Assembly (NCBI GenBank): GCA_963742035.1
Contig: CAVUKH010000008.1
Location: 227,727-291,726, forward strand
Reading direction: 5' to 3'
DNA from: Bog-473 sp963742035
GTDB lineage: Bacteria; Actinomycetota; Acidimicrobiia; Acidimicrobiales; RAAP-2
Length of the DNA stretch: 64,000 nt
A program made the translations under genes and the position numbers. Positions 34,511 through 44,078 of this stretch are shown in pieces. How positions within the stretch are numbered: the stretch's first letter is position 1; every line of letters begins with the position of its first letter. The notes beneath the pieces are model-generated. The model searched no databases. It saw nothing but the letters and a program-made list of their open reading frames with translations, and had not been told where the DNA came from.

Positions 34511-36538
34511 TCAACCGGGTTGCGTACCGCTCTGCGCCGCCATGCCCACGATCGGCTGGTTCAGTGGGGATCCACCGTGCGACCCCTGAAAGACTGCATC
34601 GCCATAGGCGAAGACTCCCCCGTCGGATGCGCTCATCAGGTATCCCTTGCCGTCTTGGGAGGCTGCCATGCCCACGATCGGCTTGTTCAGTGGGGATCCA
34701 CCGTGCGATCCGAAGAACGTGGCGTCGCCGTAGGCGAAGACTCCGCCGTCGGATGCCACCAGCCAGTAGCCCTTGCCGTCCGACGTCCCCGCCATGCCCA
34801 CGATCGGCTTGTTCAGTGGGGATCCACCGTGCGATCCGAAGAACGTGGCGTCGCCGTAGGCGAAGACTCCGCCGTCGGATGCCACCAGCCAGTAGCCCTT
34901 GCCGTCCGACGTCCCCGCCATGCCCACGATCGGCTTGTTCAGTGGGGATCCACCGTGCGATCCGAAGAACGTGGCGTCGCCGTAGGCGAAGACTCCGCCG
35001 TCGGATGCCACCAGCCAGTAGCCCTTGCCGTCCGACGTCCCCGCCATGCCCACGATCGGCTTGTTCAGTGGGGATCCACCGTGCGATCCGAAGAACGTGG
35101 CGTCGCCGTAGGCGAAGACTCCGCCGTCGGATGCCACCAGCCAGTAGCCCTTGCCGTCCGACGTCCCCGCCATGCCCACGATCGGAGCATTGAGTGCTGC
35201 ACCCCCGTGCGATCCCTCAAAGGGGGCACCGTAGGAGAAGACACCGCCATCCGAGGCGACGAGCCAGTAACCGTTCGAGCCGGTCGGCGGGACCGGAGGT
35301 GGCGGGGCCTGCAGGGAGGTCCATGTGTCATCGAGCACGGGTGCGGAATAGGCGGGGGACCCCTGTCCGCCGAACAGGACCGTCTGGCGATTCGTCTCGT
35401 CGTAGGTCAGGAAGATGGCTGACCGCGCCGCGGGGCTGCCGGTACACGAGGCGGTACAGCCGGCGTCGGTTCCATCATCCACCTGGGTCCACGTGGTTCC
35501 GTCCCACGTCCACGTGTCGTTCAAGTTGGTGGAGCTGTCCAGGCCCCCGAAGAGGACCAGCTGTTGCACGGCCGGGTCGTACTCCATGCCCGCGCCAGAA
35601 CGCGGGTCCGGGCTCGAGGTACATGTATCGGTGCAACCAGGGTCAGTCGCATCCGCGACCTGCGTCCACGTCGTCCCGTCGAAGTTCCAGGTTGCGTTGC
35701 TGTTGTATTCCCCTCCGCCGAAGAGGATGAGCTGGTTCGCCGGCACGTCGTAGGCCAGTGACCCCGAAATCGTCTCCGGTGGGCTCGCGGTGCAGGTGTT
35801 GGTGCAGCCGGGGTCTCCGCTGTCGGCGACCTGGGTCCACGACGTCCCGTCCCACGTCCAGGTGTCGTTGGATGGGCCGAGCCCACCGAAGAGCACCAGC
35901 TTTCCGATTGCGGGGTCGTACGCTATGGCTGCTCCGCTCCGCCCAGAGGGACTCCCGGTGCAGGTCGTGGTGCAGCCCGCGTCCCCGCTGTCGGCCACCT
36001 GGGTCCACGCCGTGCCGTTCCAGTCCCACGTGTCGTTCAGGAACGGGCCACTCCCGGGATCTCCGCCGAACAAGATCAGCTGCTTGCTCGCCGGGTCGTA
36101 GGCCATGGAGGACGCAGCACGCGGCGGCGGACCGGCAGTGCACGTCGTTGTGCAGCCGGCATCGCCGGAATCGGCGACCTGGGTCCACGCCGTGCCATTC
36201 CATGACCAGGTGTCATTGAGGCTCGTGAACCCGGCTCCGAGGCCTCCGAAGAGCATGACTTGTGCGGTCGCCTCGTCGTAGACGACGGGGTCCGCCGCCC
36301 GGGGTGTGGGAGATGCCGGACACGTCGTCGTGCACCCGTTCGCGCTGCCATTGGCCTGGCTCCACGTCAGCAAGGACGAAGAGTCCGCCTGGGCGGGAGT
36401 CCCGCTCAGGGTCACGAACGCCAGCGAGATCATCACCAACGATCCCCCCGCGAGCACCCGCCCCATCCGACGTGCCGACGCAAGTGGACGCCGATTGTGC
36501 CGTCGCTCTTCCCGATCCGGCTGACCGCGACCGACCAT
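34511..36538 (-). CDS. Secreted Kelch-like protein with C-terminal tandem repeats
   Basis: 675 residues. A basic n-region, hydrophobic segment 'GSLVMISLAFVTLSGTPAQA' (signal peptide) then six Kelch-like units of about 57 residues ('LILFGG...NDTW.WNGTAWTQVADSGDAGCTTTC'), each ending with a CTTTC-type Cys pair, then repeats of 42 residues with 'GYWLVASDGGVFAYGDATFF' and 'GSHGGSPLNKPIVGMAG'. The second repeat type is typical of Acidimicrobiia surface proteins. ATG at 36538 has a strong GGAGGAG 8 nt upstream. A carbohydrate- or surface-binding role is likely but unproven. Confidence 0.85.
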   Translation of the reverse strand: MVGRGQPDREERRHNRRPLASARRMGRVLAGGSLVMISLAFVTLSGTPAQADSSSLLTWSQANGSANGCTTTCPASPTPRAADPVVYDEATAQVMLFGGLGAGFTSLNDTWSWNGTAWTQVADSGDAGCTTTCTAGPPPRAASSMAYDPASKQLILFGGDPGSGPFLNDTWDWNGTAWTQVADSGDAGCTTTCTGSPSGRSGAAIAYDPAIGKLVLFGGLGPSNDTWTWDGTSWTQVADSGDPGCTNTCTASPPETISGSLAYDVPANQLILFGGGEYNSNATWNFDGTTWTQVADATDPGCTDTCTSSPDPRSGAGMEYDPAVQQLVLFGGLDSSTNLNDTWTWDGTTWTQVDDGTDAGCTASCTGSPAARSAIFLTYDETNRQTVLFGGQGSPAYSAPVLDDTWTSLQAPPPPVPPTGSNGYWLVASDGGVFSYGAPFEGSHGGAALNAPIVGMAGTSDGKGYWLVASDGGVFAYGDATFFGSHGGSPLNKPIVGMAGTSDGKGYWLVASDGGVFAYGDATFFGSHGGSPLNKPIVGMAGTSDGKGYWLVASDGGVFAYGDATFFGSHGGSPLNKPIVGMAGTSDGKGYWLVASDGGVFAYGDATFFGSHGGSPLNKPIVGMAASQDGKGYLMSASDGGVFAYGDAVFQGSHGGSPLNQPIVGMAAQSGTQPG
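34668..35171. repeat. Four near-identical 126-bp tandem repeats
   Basis: Copies begin at 34668, 34794, 34920 and 35046, and a diverged partial unit starts at 35172. Each encodes one 42-residue repeat of the secreted protein on the minus strand. The three central copies appear identical in DNA, which indicates recent expansion or gene conversion and makes copy number hard to assemble. Confidence 0.9.
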
Positions 36539-36980
36539 GATGACTCCTCCTCGAACCCTCTCCCGACTACCCCGACGCCATTGCACATGTGGCGGAATAG
36601 CGTTTCCGCTCGTGCGACTCCGACGTCAACTTATTCGGCGCGGTCTCGCAGAACGCGGCAATCGGCATCTCCTCATGCTCGGCTCCTCGGATTTCAGCGT
36701 GCTCCTACGGGGGCGAGCTCGATGTCGACGGAGCGCGACAATCACCATGTCAGCCAAGCGCTCACAATGGATGGAGGGCTCCTCCAGACTCCGTGAGAGT
36801 GACCTCTCGATCCGGTCGTGAAGTACCGCTCCCGCCCGTTTCGAACGCAAGCTATGTTCCCTGGACGCCCACACCCCCACTGGTCGGACACGCTGATCAA
36901 GCCAAGGCCACGGCTCGGCACGCCCCAAAACTTTTTCCGCCAATGGAGTCCGCCGGCACGGCATTGAAGGAAGAGCGAGA
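36539..36980. other. Divergent intergenic region, no supportable gene
   Basis: 442 bp between the secreted repeat protein (minus) and the Baeyer-Villiger monooxygenase (plus). A short stretch near 36700 reads 'FSVLLRG' and, one frame over, 'GELDVDGA', reminiscent of the start of a STAS domain, but there is too little to call even a remnant. Promoters for both neighbours must lie here. Confidence 0.5.
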
Positions 36981-38780
36981 GTGACAGAGCACCACGACGG
37001 CACAGGACGCTCGGCATTCGACGAGTTGCGGGAGCGCTATAGGCAAGAGCAGCAGAAGCGCATCCGTACAGACGGCATGGCCCAGTGGCGTGAGCTGGGA
37101 GAGGAACTAGACGAGGACCCATTCATCGAACCTGGCTTCACTCGGGACCCGTTGGTCGAAGAGACGACCGTCCTGGTCGTGGGAGGTGGCTTCGCCGGGA
37201 TGCTCACGGCGATCGACCTCATCAAGCACGGAATCACCGATTTCCGGATCGTCGAAAAGGCGGGGGACTTCGGTGGCACCTGGTACTGGAATCGTTACCC
37301 GGGCTGCATGTGCGACGTCGAGTCCTACGTCTACCTGCCGCTCCTCGAAGAGACGGGCTATATGCCAACCGAGCGCTACGCCAGCGCGACGGAGATCTTC
37401 AATTACTGCCGGCTACTGGCCCGGACGTTCGACTTGTACCCGCGTGCGCTCTTCCAGACCGACGTCACCGGGGCCGCTTGGAACGAGGATGCGCTCCGCT
37501 GGCATGTGACGACCAGCCGTGACGATCGGCTCTCTGCCCGCTTTCTCGTTTTGGCAGGGGGAATCCTCCACAAAGCCAAACTTCCCGGGATACCCGGGAT
37601 CGATGAGTTCGAGGGCAAGGCCTTCCACACCAGTCGCTGGGACTACCGCTACACAGGCGGAAGACCAGACGAACCGATAGATCAGTTGGCCGATACGCGT
37701 GTTGGCATCATCGGCACCGGGGCCACCGGCGTGCAGGTAGTGCCACAGCTGGCCCGTGCTGCCAAGGAAGTCTTCGTTTTTCAGCGCACACCGAGTGCGG
37801 TGGGGATTCGCAACCAACAACCCACGGACGTCCAGTGGTTTCAGAGCCTCGAGCCCGGTTGGCAACACGACCGGATCATCAATTTCACCCAGGCGGTCAC
37901 CGGTGCCCAGCCCGAGGTGAATATGGTGAATGACGGATGGACAGAGGTCATGTGGGTCGACACTCAGAGGGGTGCTGAGACAAAAGAGGAAGCCGAGGCG
38001 CTCGAGCGCATCGATTTCGAGGTGATGGAGGCGATCCGACAACGAGTCGAGACGGTCGTTGACGATCCCGAGACGGCCGAGAGACTCAAGCCGTATTGGG
38101 GCAAACACTGCAAGCGCGTCTGCTTTCATGACGACTACCTCGCATCCTTCAACCGGCCCAACGTCCACCTCGTCGACACAGAAGGACGCGGTGTCGACGA
38201 GATCACCCCCAGAGGGCCTGTGGTCGATGGTGTCGAGTACCCGGTGGATCTGCTGATTTACGCCTCCGGATTCGAAGTCACGACGGATCTGCACCAGCGG
38301 CTCGGCTTCGACCCCAGGGGGGTCGGCGGCCTGGCGCTCTCGGAACGCTGGGCCGAGGGCGCCCACACGCTGCACGGGGTCTTGGCCAGCGGATTCCCCA
38401 ACCTGCTTCTCATCAGCCTCGTCCAAGGTGGCTTCGGCACGAACTTCTCGCACCTGCTCTGCGAGTCGGCTCGGCACGTCGCGCACATCATCGAGGCCTG
38501 CGACAAGCAGGGAATTGTCAGGATCGAGCCCGAAGAGGCTTCTGAGGAGGGATGGCTCTCGGTCCTCCTCGCCGTCGGCGCGGGGGGCGCCCGCTACTTC
38601 CAGAGCTGCACACCCAGCTTCTACAACAGTGAGCAGCAGGCGATCGACGCCCGGGCGGTTCGCAATCTCACTTATTCCGGAAGCCTGCTCGACTACATCG
38701 GCTACCTCGAGCGCTGGCGTCAGGATCCCGATTTCACGGGCGTCAAGATCCTGAGGGCGACAGTCATCGACAGTGCCTGA
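36981..38780 (+). CDS. Baeyer-Villiger-type flavin monooxygenase
   Basis: 599 residues. FAD motif 'VLVVGGGFAGMLTAIDL', 'GGTWYWNRYPGCMCDVESY', the BVMO fingerprint FxGxxxHxxxW as 'FEGKAFHTSRWDY', and NADP motif 'VGIIGTGATGVQVVPQL' in the order of cyclohexanone/steroid monooxygenases. The N-terminal 55 residues are an extra helical extension. These enzymes insert oxygen next to a ketone using NADPH. GTG at 36981. It stands alone; a hydrolase partner for the ester product is not adjacent. Confidence 0.93.
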   Translation: MTEHHDGTGRSAFDELRERYRQEQQKRIRTDGMAQWRELGEELDEDPFIEPGFTRDPLVEETTVLVVGGGFAGMLTAIDLIKHGITDFRIVEKAGDFGGTWYWNRYPGCMCDVESYVYLPLLEETGYMPTERYASATEIFNYCRLLARTFDLYPRALFQTDVTGAAWNEDALRWHVTTSRDDRLSARFLVLAGGILHKAKLPGIPGIDEFEGKAFHTSRWDYRYTGGRPDEPIDQLADTRVGIIGTGATGVQVVPQLARAAKEVFVFQRTPSAVGIRNQQPTDVQWFQSLEPGWQHDRIINFTQAVTGAQPEVNMVNDGWTEVMWVDTQRGAETKEEAEALERIDFEVMEAIRQRVETVVDDPETAERLKPYWGKHCKRVCFHDDYLASFNRPNVHLVDTEGRGVDEITPRGPVVDGVEYPVDLLIYASGFEVTTDLHQRLGFDPRGVGGLALSERWAEGAHTLHGVLASGFPNLLLISLVQGGFGTNFSHLLCESARHVAHIIEACDKQGIVRIEPEEASEEGWLSVLLAVGAGGARYFQSCTPSFYNSEQQAIDARAVRNLTYSGSLLDYIGYLERWRQDPDFTGVKILRATVIDSA

Positions 38781-38966
38781 GTCCAGGCCCCCGCCGTGCC
38801 CAATCCCGATGACGCCGCACTGAGAATCAGAATCCTGTTCGTCGGATTCGGTGCACGATAGAACCTGGGGCAGCCGAAGGGCCGACCCGTCATCTGCCGA
38901 AGAAGATGTGAGGCGACGTCAGGGGCCGCGCGTTTCTTATCGGAATAGAGATGGCTTCTGCGATCC

Positions 38967-38997
38967 CGCCCCGGGGAGTCATCGACTCCCCGGGGCG
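38967..38997. terminator. Strong bidirectional terminator hairpin
   Basis: A 14-bp perfect stem (CGCCCCGGGGAGTC / its complement) with a three-base ATC loop, 10 bp after the hsp20 stop and between convergent genes. No clear T-run, but position and stability fit a terminator for both sides. Confidence 0.75.
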
Positions 38998-39006
38998 CGA
39001 CAGGCG

Positions 39007-39453
39007 TCAAACAGCCGAAGTGGCGAGCTCCTTGTGGTCCGAGCCGACGCTCACTTCGATGCGGCGCGGCTTTGCTTGTTCGGCCACCGGAATGGCCACG
39101 GTCAACACGCCACCCTCGTAACTGGCTTCGATACGCTCGGAATCCAGGGTCTTGCCGAGGACGACTTGTCTGGTGAAGGTGCCGAACGTTCGCTCGGCGA
39201 TCACCGATTCGACGCCGTCGCTCTTGGGGGGTGCCGGGCGTTGCGCCGAAATGTTCAAGACATTGTCTTCGACCGTCAGCTCGATCGACTCGGGGTCCAC
39301 GCCTGGGAGGTCCAGCTGGAGCAGGAAAGAGTCGTCCTTGCGATAGGCGTCCATGGGCATGGCCATCGGGCGCCGGCCACTCTGTTGGGCGCTCCAGAGC
39401 TGTTGGAAGAGTCGGTCGACATCCCCGAACGGGTCACTACGCACAAGAGCCAT
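39007..39453 (-). CDS. Hsp20/alpha-crystallin small heat-shock protein
   Basis: 148 residues. The alpha-crystallin domain runs from 'PMDAYRKDDSFLLQLDLPGVDPESIELTVEDNVLNISAQR' (family notation) to 'SYEGGVLTVAIPVAEQAKPRRIEV', with the conserved A-x-x-x-G-V-L-x-V replaced by 'EASYEGGVLTV'. It is an ATP-independent holdase. A CIRCE element 66 bp upstream indicates HrcA repression. Confidence 0.94.
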   Translation of the reverse strand: MALVRSDPFGDVDRLFQQLWSAQQSGRRPMAMPMDAYRKDDSFLLQLDLPGVDPESIELTVEDNVLNISAQRPAPPKSDGVESVIAERTFGTFTRQVVLGKTLDSERIEASYEGGVLTVAIPVAEQAKPRRIEVSVGSDHKELATSAV

Positions 39454-39518
39454 TGGAGTACCTCCTTCATGTTGGAATTTGCTCTCTCGCGCCGCCTACC
39501 AGCGGTGACGCTCAATTA

Positions 39519-39545
39519 TTAGCACTCTCAAGGGGAGAGTGCTAG
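39519..39545. promoter_or_regulatory. CIRCE element (HrcA operator)
   Basis: TTAGCACTC-N9-GAGTGCTAG matches the CIRCE consensus TTAGCACTC-N9-GAGTGCTAA at 17 of 18 arm positions. It lies upstream of hsp20 on the minus strand and of a small HTH gene further right on the plus strand. Confidence 0.9.
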
Positions 39546-39898
39546 AGGTGACCCGCAAATTTTTCTTCGAGTTACCCTCACTCTGCTGCCCTGAATGGGC
39601 GTGGAACAACGGCCGCCCTTGGGGTGATATTTCTCCGGGTCGGACTTCAGACTCGGGCTCAATCAATGCCCCTGAGCGAGCTCCTTGGCCCGAGCCACAC
39701 CGATGGGCCGCCTCGACACTTTTTGCCCTTCGGACGGGAGCGCGGCGGCCGCGACTGATTTTCTCGTATCCGGCTGGCACCCATATTGAACTCAACACGG
39801 TTCACCGCGTTCTCACTCATCGCCCCCGGTGGCGCCGGATACCCACAGTCTCGGCGTCAGAGCGGATATCGTGGCTGCGGTCGCAAGCAGGGGGGCTC

Positions 39899-40276
39899 AT
39901 GGCGGAAGACTGGTTCCTGGCTGCAATTCAGAGAGTGTCTGACGCTGGTCAGACCGCGTGCGAGTCAGTGGAAGCAGCGGTGAATGCCCTTGAAATAGGA
40001 CGACAGGCCCGGCTCGCTGGGCGGCCGATGAGCGCGATTGTGAACAACCTAATTGGTGGCGGTGGCCGGGATATCCGGCTGGGAGCCGCAGAGGCATTTC
40101 GCCAGTTTGAGAGGGAGATCCAGTCGATGCGGGTCGAAGTCATTCGGGCCATGGTCGATGAGGAAGGCCTTTCGATGACGGATGCGTCAGCTCTGCTGGG
40201 TGTCTCACGACAGGCCGGCGCTCGCCTCTACCGCTCGGAGCGAGACCACCCGGATGGAGCTCCCCCGACAATGTGA
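39899..40276 (+). CDS. Small helix-turn-helix protein of unknown function
   Basis: 125 residues from the ATG at 39899. The N-terminal 85 residues are helical ('AGQTACESVEAAVNALEIGRQARLAGRPMSAIVNNLI' in part), and the C-terminus 'GLSMTDASALLGVSRQAGARLYRSE' reads as a helix-turn-helix. I do not recognise the family. The frame stays open upstream to 39539, but that stretch has no protein-like character, so the shorter start is used. The 39546-39898 stretch otherwise shows nothing. Confidence 0.6.
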   Translation: MAEDWFLAAIQRVSDAGQTACESVEAAVNALEIGRQARLAGRPMSAIVNNLIGGGGRDIRLGAAEAFRQFEREIQSMRVEVIRAMVDEEGLSMTDASALLGVSRQAGARLYRSERDHPDGAPPTM

Positions 40277-40302
40277 GAAAAGGCGCTAAAGGTACCCCCT
40301 AG

Positions 40303-42352
40303 GTGCGTCCCGACTCTGCTGTAGTGACCCACATTTTGCAGTCACTCTCCCGATTTTCACTTGAAGAGTCCCCACCCTCGGCCGGCGAGGCTGTTGCGGA
40401 TGCACAGCTGATTTTGGACTCGGTGCCACACGTGGTGTGGACCGCGTCGGCCGACGGGACCACCATGTCGCTCAACCCGCGCGGAATCGCCTACACCGGT
40501 AAGCGCCCGGCTCTTCGCTGCGACGGGGGCTGGCTGGCCTCGACTCACCCCGATGATCGCGAACGGGCTCGAAGGGCTTGGGCCGAAGCGGTTGGGACGG
40601 AGGCGGACTTCGAATTCGAGTGCCGGTTCCGCCGATTCGACGGCGTGTACCGCTGGCATTCCTTCCGGGCCGAGCCAGTACGCGGCTCGCACGGAAAGGT
40701 GGCCTTATGGATCGGAACGGCGAGCGACATCGACGACCAACGGAACCTGGAACTGTCTCTGCGCCAGTCGGAGAAGGAGGCGGTGCAGGCCCTCAGCCTT
40801 CTCGAGACGATCGGAGAAGCTGCCCCGGTGGGGTTCAAGCTCGTCGACCGCGACCTACGGATCGTGCGAATGAACCAGCGACTGGCCGACATAGATCGCC
40901 GAACTGTCTCAGAACAAATTGGACGTACTGTCGCCGAAGCGGTACCGGATCTGTGGCCCGAACTCGAAGACGTGTACCGGCGAGCACTGGCCGGCGAGCA
41001 CGTGTCCAACATGGTGCTGACTCGCAGAGCCGAGGACGGGCCGGTGCGGGTCTCCCACTTTCTGGCTAGTTACTATCCGGTGCACGATCGATGGAGAGAT
41101 CATCGGCGTCGGCAACGTCGTGGTCGACATTACCGATCGCAAAGAGGCTGAGGCTTTCCGCCAGATAGTCATGGACAACATGGCCGAGGGCCTCTACACG
41201 TTGGACGAGGGGGGCCGGGTCACCTCCGTCAACCCAGCTGCCTGCCACCTGCTGGGATGGAGCGAAGAAGAGCTACTGGGCCAGTCGATGCACGAGACGA
41301 TCCACTTCCAGGACGCGGACCACCAGCCCATCCCAGCCGAAGCGTGCGAACTGCTCGAGGTCCGCGTGCTGGGCCGGACCCTGCGCAGTTCTGATGCCAC
41401 CTTCACCCGAAAAGACGGGACCACCTTCCCGGTGGCGTTCTCCTCCGCCCCGTTGCTCAGCGAGGAGACCATCGGAGGTGTCGTAGTGGTCTTCCGCGAC
41501 GTCACCGAGGAGAAGAAGGAGGAGGCCGCGCTGCGGCGCGAACTGGCTGCCCTCAGTTGGGTCGGTCGAATTCGCGATGCCCTGGACGAGGGCCGCTTCG
41601 TCCTGTACTCACAGCCCATCGTGCCGCTCGGCGACGCTCACGCCGCTGAGGAGCTGTTGTTGCGGATGGTGGACCGCGACGGCGAGATCGTCCCGCCGGG
41701 TGAGTTCTTGCCCGCGGCGGAGAAATACGGGCTGATCGCTGAGATCGACCGCTGGGTCGTCAGCCGGAGCGTCGAACTGGCGGCTCAAGGCCGAATCGTC
41801 GAATGCAACCTCTCAGCCGCCTCTCTGGAGTCGCCGAACATGTTGTCCTTCATTGAGGACGAAATTCGCAGGACGGGGGCCGACCCCGCTTCTCTCGTGT
41901 TCGAGATAACCGAAACGGCCCTCATGATCGATCTCAGAGCAGGGGCGGAATTTGCCCAACGCCTCGCTGCTCTTGGATGTGGGTTGGCCATCGACGACTT
42001 CGGCACCGGATTCGGCAGCCTCGTCTACCTCAAGAAGCTCCCGATCACTCAGCTCAAGATCGACCTCGAGTTCGTCCGGGACCTGCCCAACAATCGAGCC
42101 AATCGTCACGTGGTGGAGGCGATCGTCAGCCTTGCTCGGGCGTTCAACGTACGCACCGTGGCCGAAGGAATCGAAGATGAAGCCACCCTCGAGTGCGTGC
42201 GGGCTGCCGGCGTCGACTTCGCTCAGGGGTTCTACCTCGGCCGCCCCGCCCCAATCGGGCCGTTCCCCGGGCCTTTTACGGGATTGCAACTGCCATCGAC
42301 GGCCGATTCGGTGTCGAAGAGATTGAGACCTACGAGGACCGAGTATGCCTAA
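40303..42352 (+). pseudogene. PAS-PAS-PAS-EAL c-di-GMP phosphodiesterase, one frameshift
   Basis: The two open frames (40303 onward, and into 41120-42352) join into one protein of about 683 residues. Three PAS domains ('LILDSVPHVVWTASADGT', 'IGEAAPVGFKLVDRDLRIVRMN', 'VMDNMAEGLYTLDEGGRVTSVNPAA') lead to an EAL domain with catalytic residues present: 'AEELLLRM', 'ECNLSAAS', 'VFEITETALM', 'AIDDFGTGFGSL', 'QLKIDLEFV', 'AEGIEDE', 'QGFYLGRP'. GGDEF is absent. Near 41090 ('PVHDR' then 'GEIIGVGNVVVDITDR') one extra T shifts the frame. If the lesion is real, a downstream start could still give PAS-EAL. Confidence 0.85.
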
Positions 42353-42457
42353 CCTGGTGAAACGAATCGCGATGCGCCCCCGCGCGCTGGCGGTACCTGA
42401 CATTCGGCACGTCGGGAACATTGGCCGATGCGAGCACGGCGGCGGGTAAGGGGGAAT

Positions 42458-42493
42458 GTCCCAAACTTGTGCGGCGAGGCGCACGGTTGGGAC
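42458..42493. terminator. Two-part hairpin in gene-free stretch
   Basis: GTCCCAA...TTGGGAC (7 bp) encloses GTGCG...CGCAC (5 bp) around a six-base loop. It lies 106 bp after the PAS-EAL stop. It may be a terminator or part of the leader of the next gene. The rest of 42353-42695 shows nothing. Confidence 0.45.
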
Positions 42494-42695
42494 AGCTTCA
42501 CCCCCACTTCAGCATCTCGACCTACCGTAACGGAAGGGCAAGGTCGGCTGCCGGGTTGGGTTTGCCGCCCCGGTGGCCTCTTGGCAACTGCGTCCACGAT
42601 CCCGACGCCGCCCAACTCGTCTTTCACGAGCGGGTTGCGTCCCGCTTGCCTAATGGGCCAACCCGACATTTGGGAGTTCCGACTCCGAGGTGGCC

Positions 42696-43355
42696 ATGAC
42701 CGACACAACGCAAGACTTCGAGAACATGGAGAAAGCACTGGCTTTGCTCCGGGCCTACCGGCGCGATCTAAAGAGATCCGGAGCGCAGGACCTTGCCGAT
42801 TTGGGGTTGGCTCTCCTCAGGTATGTGGCGCCGAACGCAGACCCAGAGACGACGGCAGCACAGTTCGGCGAGCTCCTCCGCGGCCAGGTAATTCTGGCCA
42901 ATACCTTGATCGAAGTGGTCGCCTCGTCGTCGAACCAGAACACCGACGACATTTTGGAGGACTACGAGGATCATGCGCTGGAGATGGTCGCTCGGCGAGG
43001 CCCAGCGTCGCGGGCACGCTGGCTCGAGGAGGGCGGACTGTGGCCGGGCAGCGAAACATCGGACGACTTTCGCCAATACGCCGGATGCAGTTGCCGCAAC
43101 GGTGATCATCTGGGGGTTTCGCTCAGGGGACGCGTTTCAGACCCTGAGTCACGCGAGCGAGCGTTCAGAACGTGGCGGGGTATGCGCTGCACAGAGCGCG
43201 CCCTTTGCTCACTTTCGGATCCGTCACCCGATGTGTCCTATGTCGGCAGCCGTCGTCGACTGTCCCGAGGGCGGAAGGGGGCGCTGACTGTCGGCCCTCG
43301 CTACATATCTGGTCTGGTGTTGTCTCGATATGCCATCGGCCCGGCTGACCCGTGA
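42696..43355 (+). CDS. Hypothetical protein, C-terminal part doubtful
   Basis: The ATG at 42696 has a GAGG a few bases upstream. Residues 1 to about 105 look protein-like and helical ('ENMEKALALLRAYRRDLKRSG', 'QFGELLRGQVILANTLIEVVASS'). After that the composition becomes Arg/Ser-rich and resembles non-coding frame, so a frameshift near 43000 or an earlier real end is likely. I do not recognise the family. Confidence 0.4.
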   Translation: MTDTTQDFENMEKALALLRAYRRDLKRSGAQDLADLGLALLRYVAPNADPETTAAQFGELLRGQVILANTLIEVVASSSNQNTDDILEDYEDHALEMVARRGPASRARWLEEGGLWPGSETSDDFRQYAGCSCRNGDHLGVSLRGRVSDPESRERAFRTWRGMRCTERALCSLSDPSPDVSYVGSRRRLSRGRKGALTVGPRYISGLVLSRYAIGPADP

Positions 43356-44078
43356 AGGAGGGCCGCCTCACCACGCTCCCGGCTGAGGGCATCTTGGACA
43401 AGAGCCGCCGTCCCGGCCTTCAAAAGGCGCTTGGCCGTGGCTAGGGCTTCGTCCGGCAGCGCGGTGAGGTCCTGAGCGGTCGCCAGTGCCTGGGAATGTA
43501 GAGATTCTTCTGGACAGCATCGAGCAACCAGACCCATTCTGTGCCGCTTCCCTCCCACTGATCCATCGCGATGTCAGGATGAGGTCGGCGGCGCGTTGCG
43601 CCCCGACGATCTGTGGCAGTAAGACGCTGCTGGCCGCTTCGGGGGTCGTACCGAGTGCCGTGAAAGGCAGCCGTAGGCGCGCTGTTTCAGCGACCAGGGT
43701 CAGGTCGCAATGCAGCAGGATGGTCGCCCCGAACCCCACCGCGGCGCCGTGGACCGCCGCCAGCAGGGGTTTAGAGAACGTGATCAGCGACTTGATCAGT
43801 TGATCGAAGTTCTCAGCGAGGGTCTCGTCGACCGAGCCGACCGCTGCGAGGTCGACCCCGCTCGAAAATCCCCGACCAGCGCCCTCCAGCAATACCACCG
43901 AAACGTCCGCAGCGGCGTCGGCTTCATCCAATGCGCTGGCCAGCCTGCGGTAGGAGCTTGCCGTAAATGCATTGACCCTCTCCGGACGGTTGAGTGTCAC
44001 GACCCGAACCCGTCCTTCGTCGCGTACGAGGATTTCCTGATCCGCCGGATTTGCATCCGGCCTCTCCGGCTGTCGCAC
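43301..44078 (-). pseudogene. Enoyl-CoA hydratase/isomerase with one frameshift
   Basis: From a GTG at 44078 the frame reads a crotonase: 'VRVVTLNRPERVNAF', the oxyanion-hole segments 'GAGRGFSSGVDL' and 'VHGAAVGFGATILLHCDL', and 'GTTPEAASSVLLPQIVG' with the catalytic-position Glu. Near 43530, after 'ISGREAAQ', an extra A moves the proper continuation 'MGLVARCCPEE...ALPDEALATAKRLLKAG' into another frame, ending at 43301. Total would be about 258 residues, normal for the family. Pseudogene or sequence error. Confidence 0.8.

Noticed and set aside
34668..35171. Evenly spaced repeats as a CRISPR array
   Set aside because: The period is 126 bp with no unique spacers; it codes for protein repeats in frame.
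34471..35422. Long repetitive open frames on the plus strand
   Set aside because: They are reverse readings of the 126-bp repeats that encode the secreted protein on the minus strand, which has a signal peptide and strong ribosome-binding site.
36690..36760. A STAS-domain remnant
   Set aside because: Only about 15 residues over two frames resemble a STAS start; too short to support.
39539..39898. N-terminal extension of the small HTH protein
   Set aside because: It overlaps the CIRCE element and has no protein-like composition.
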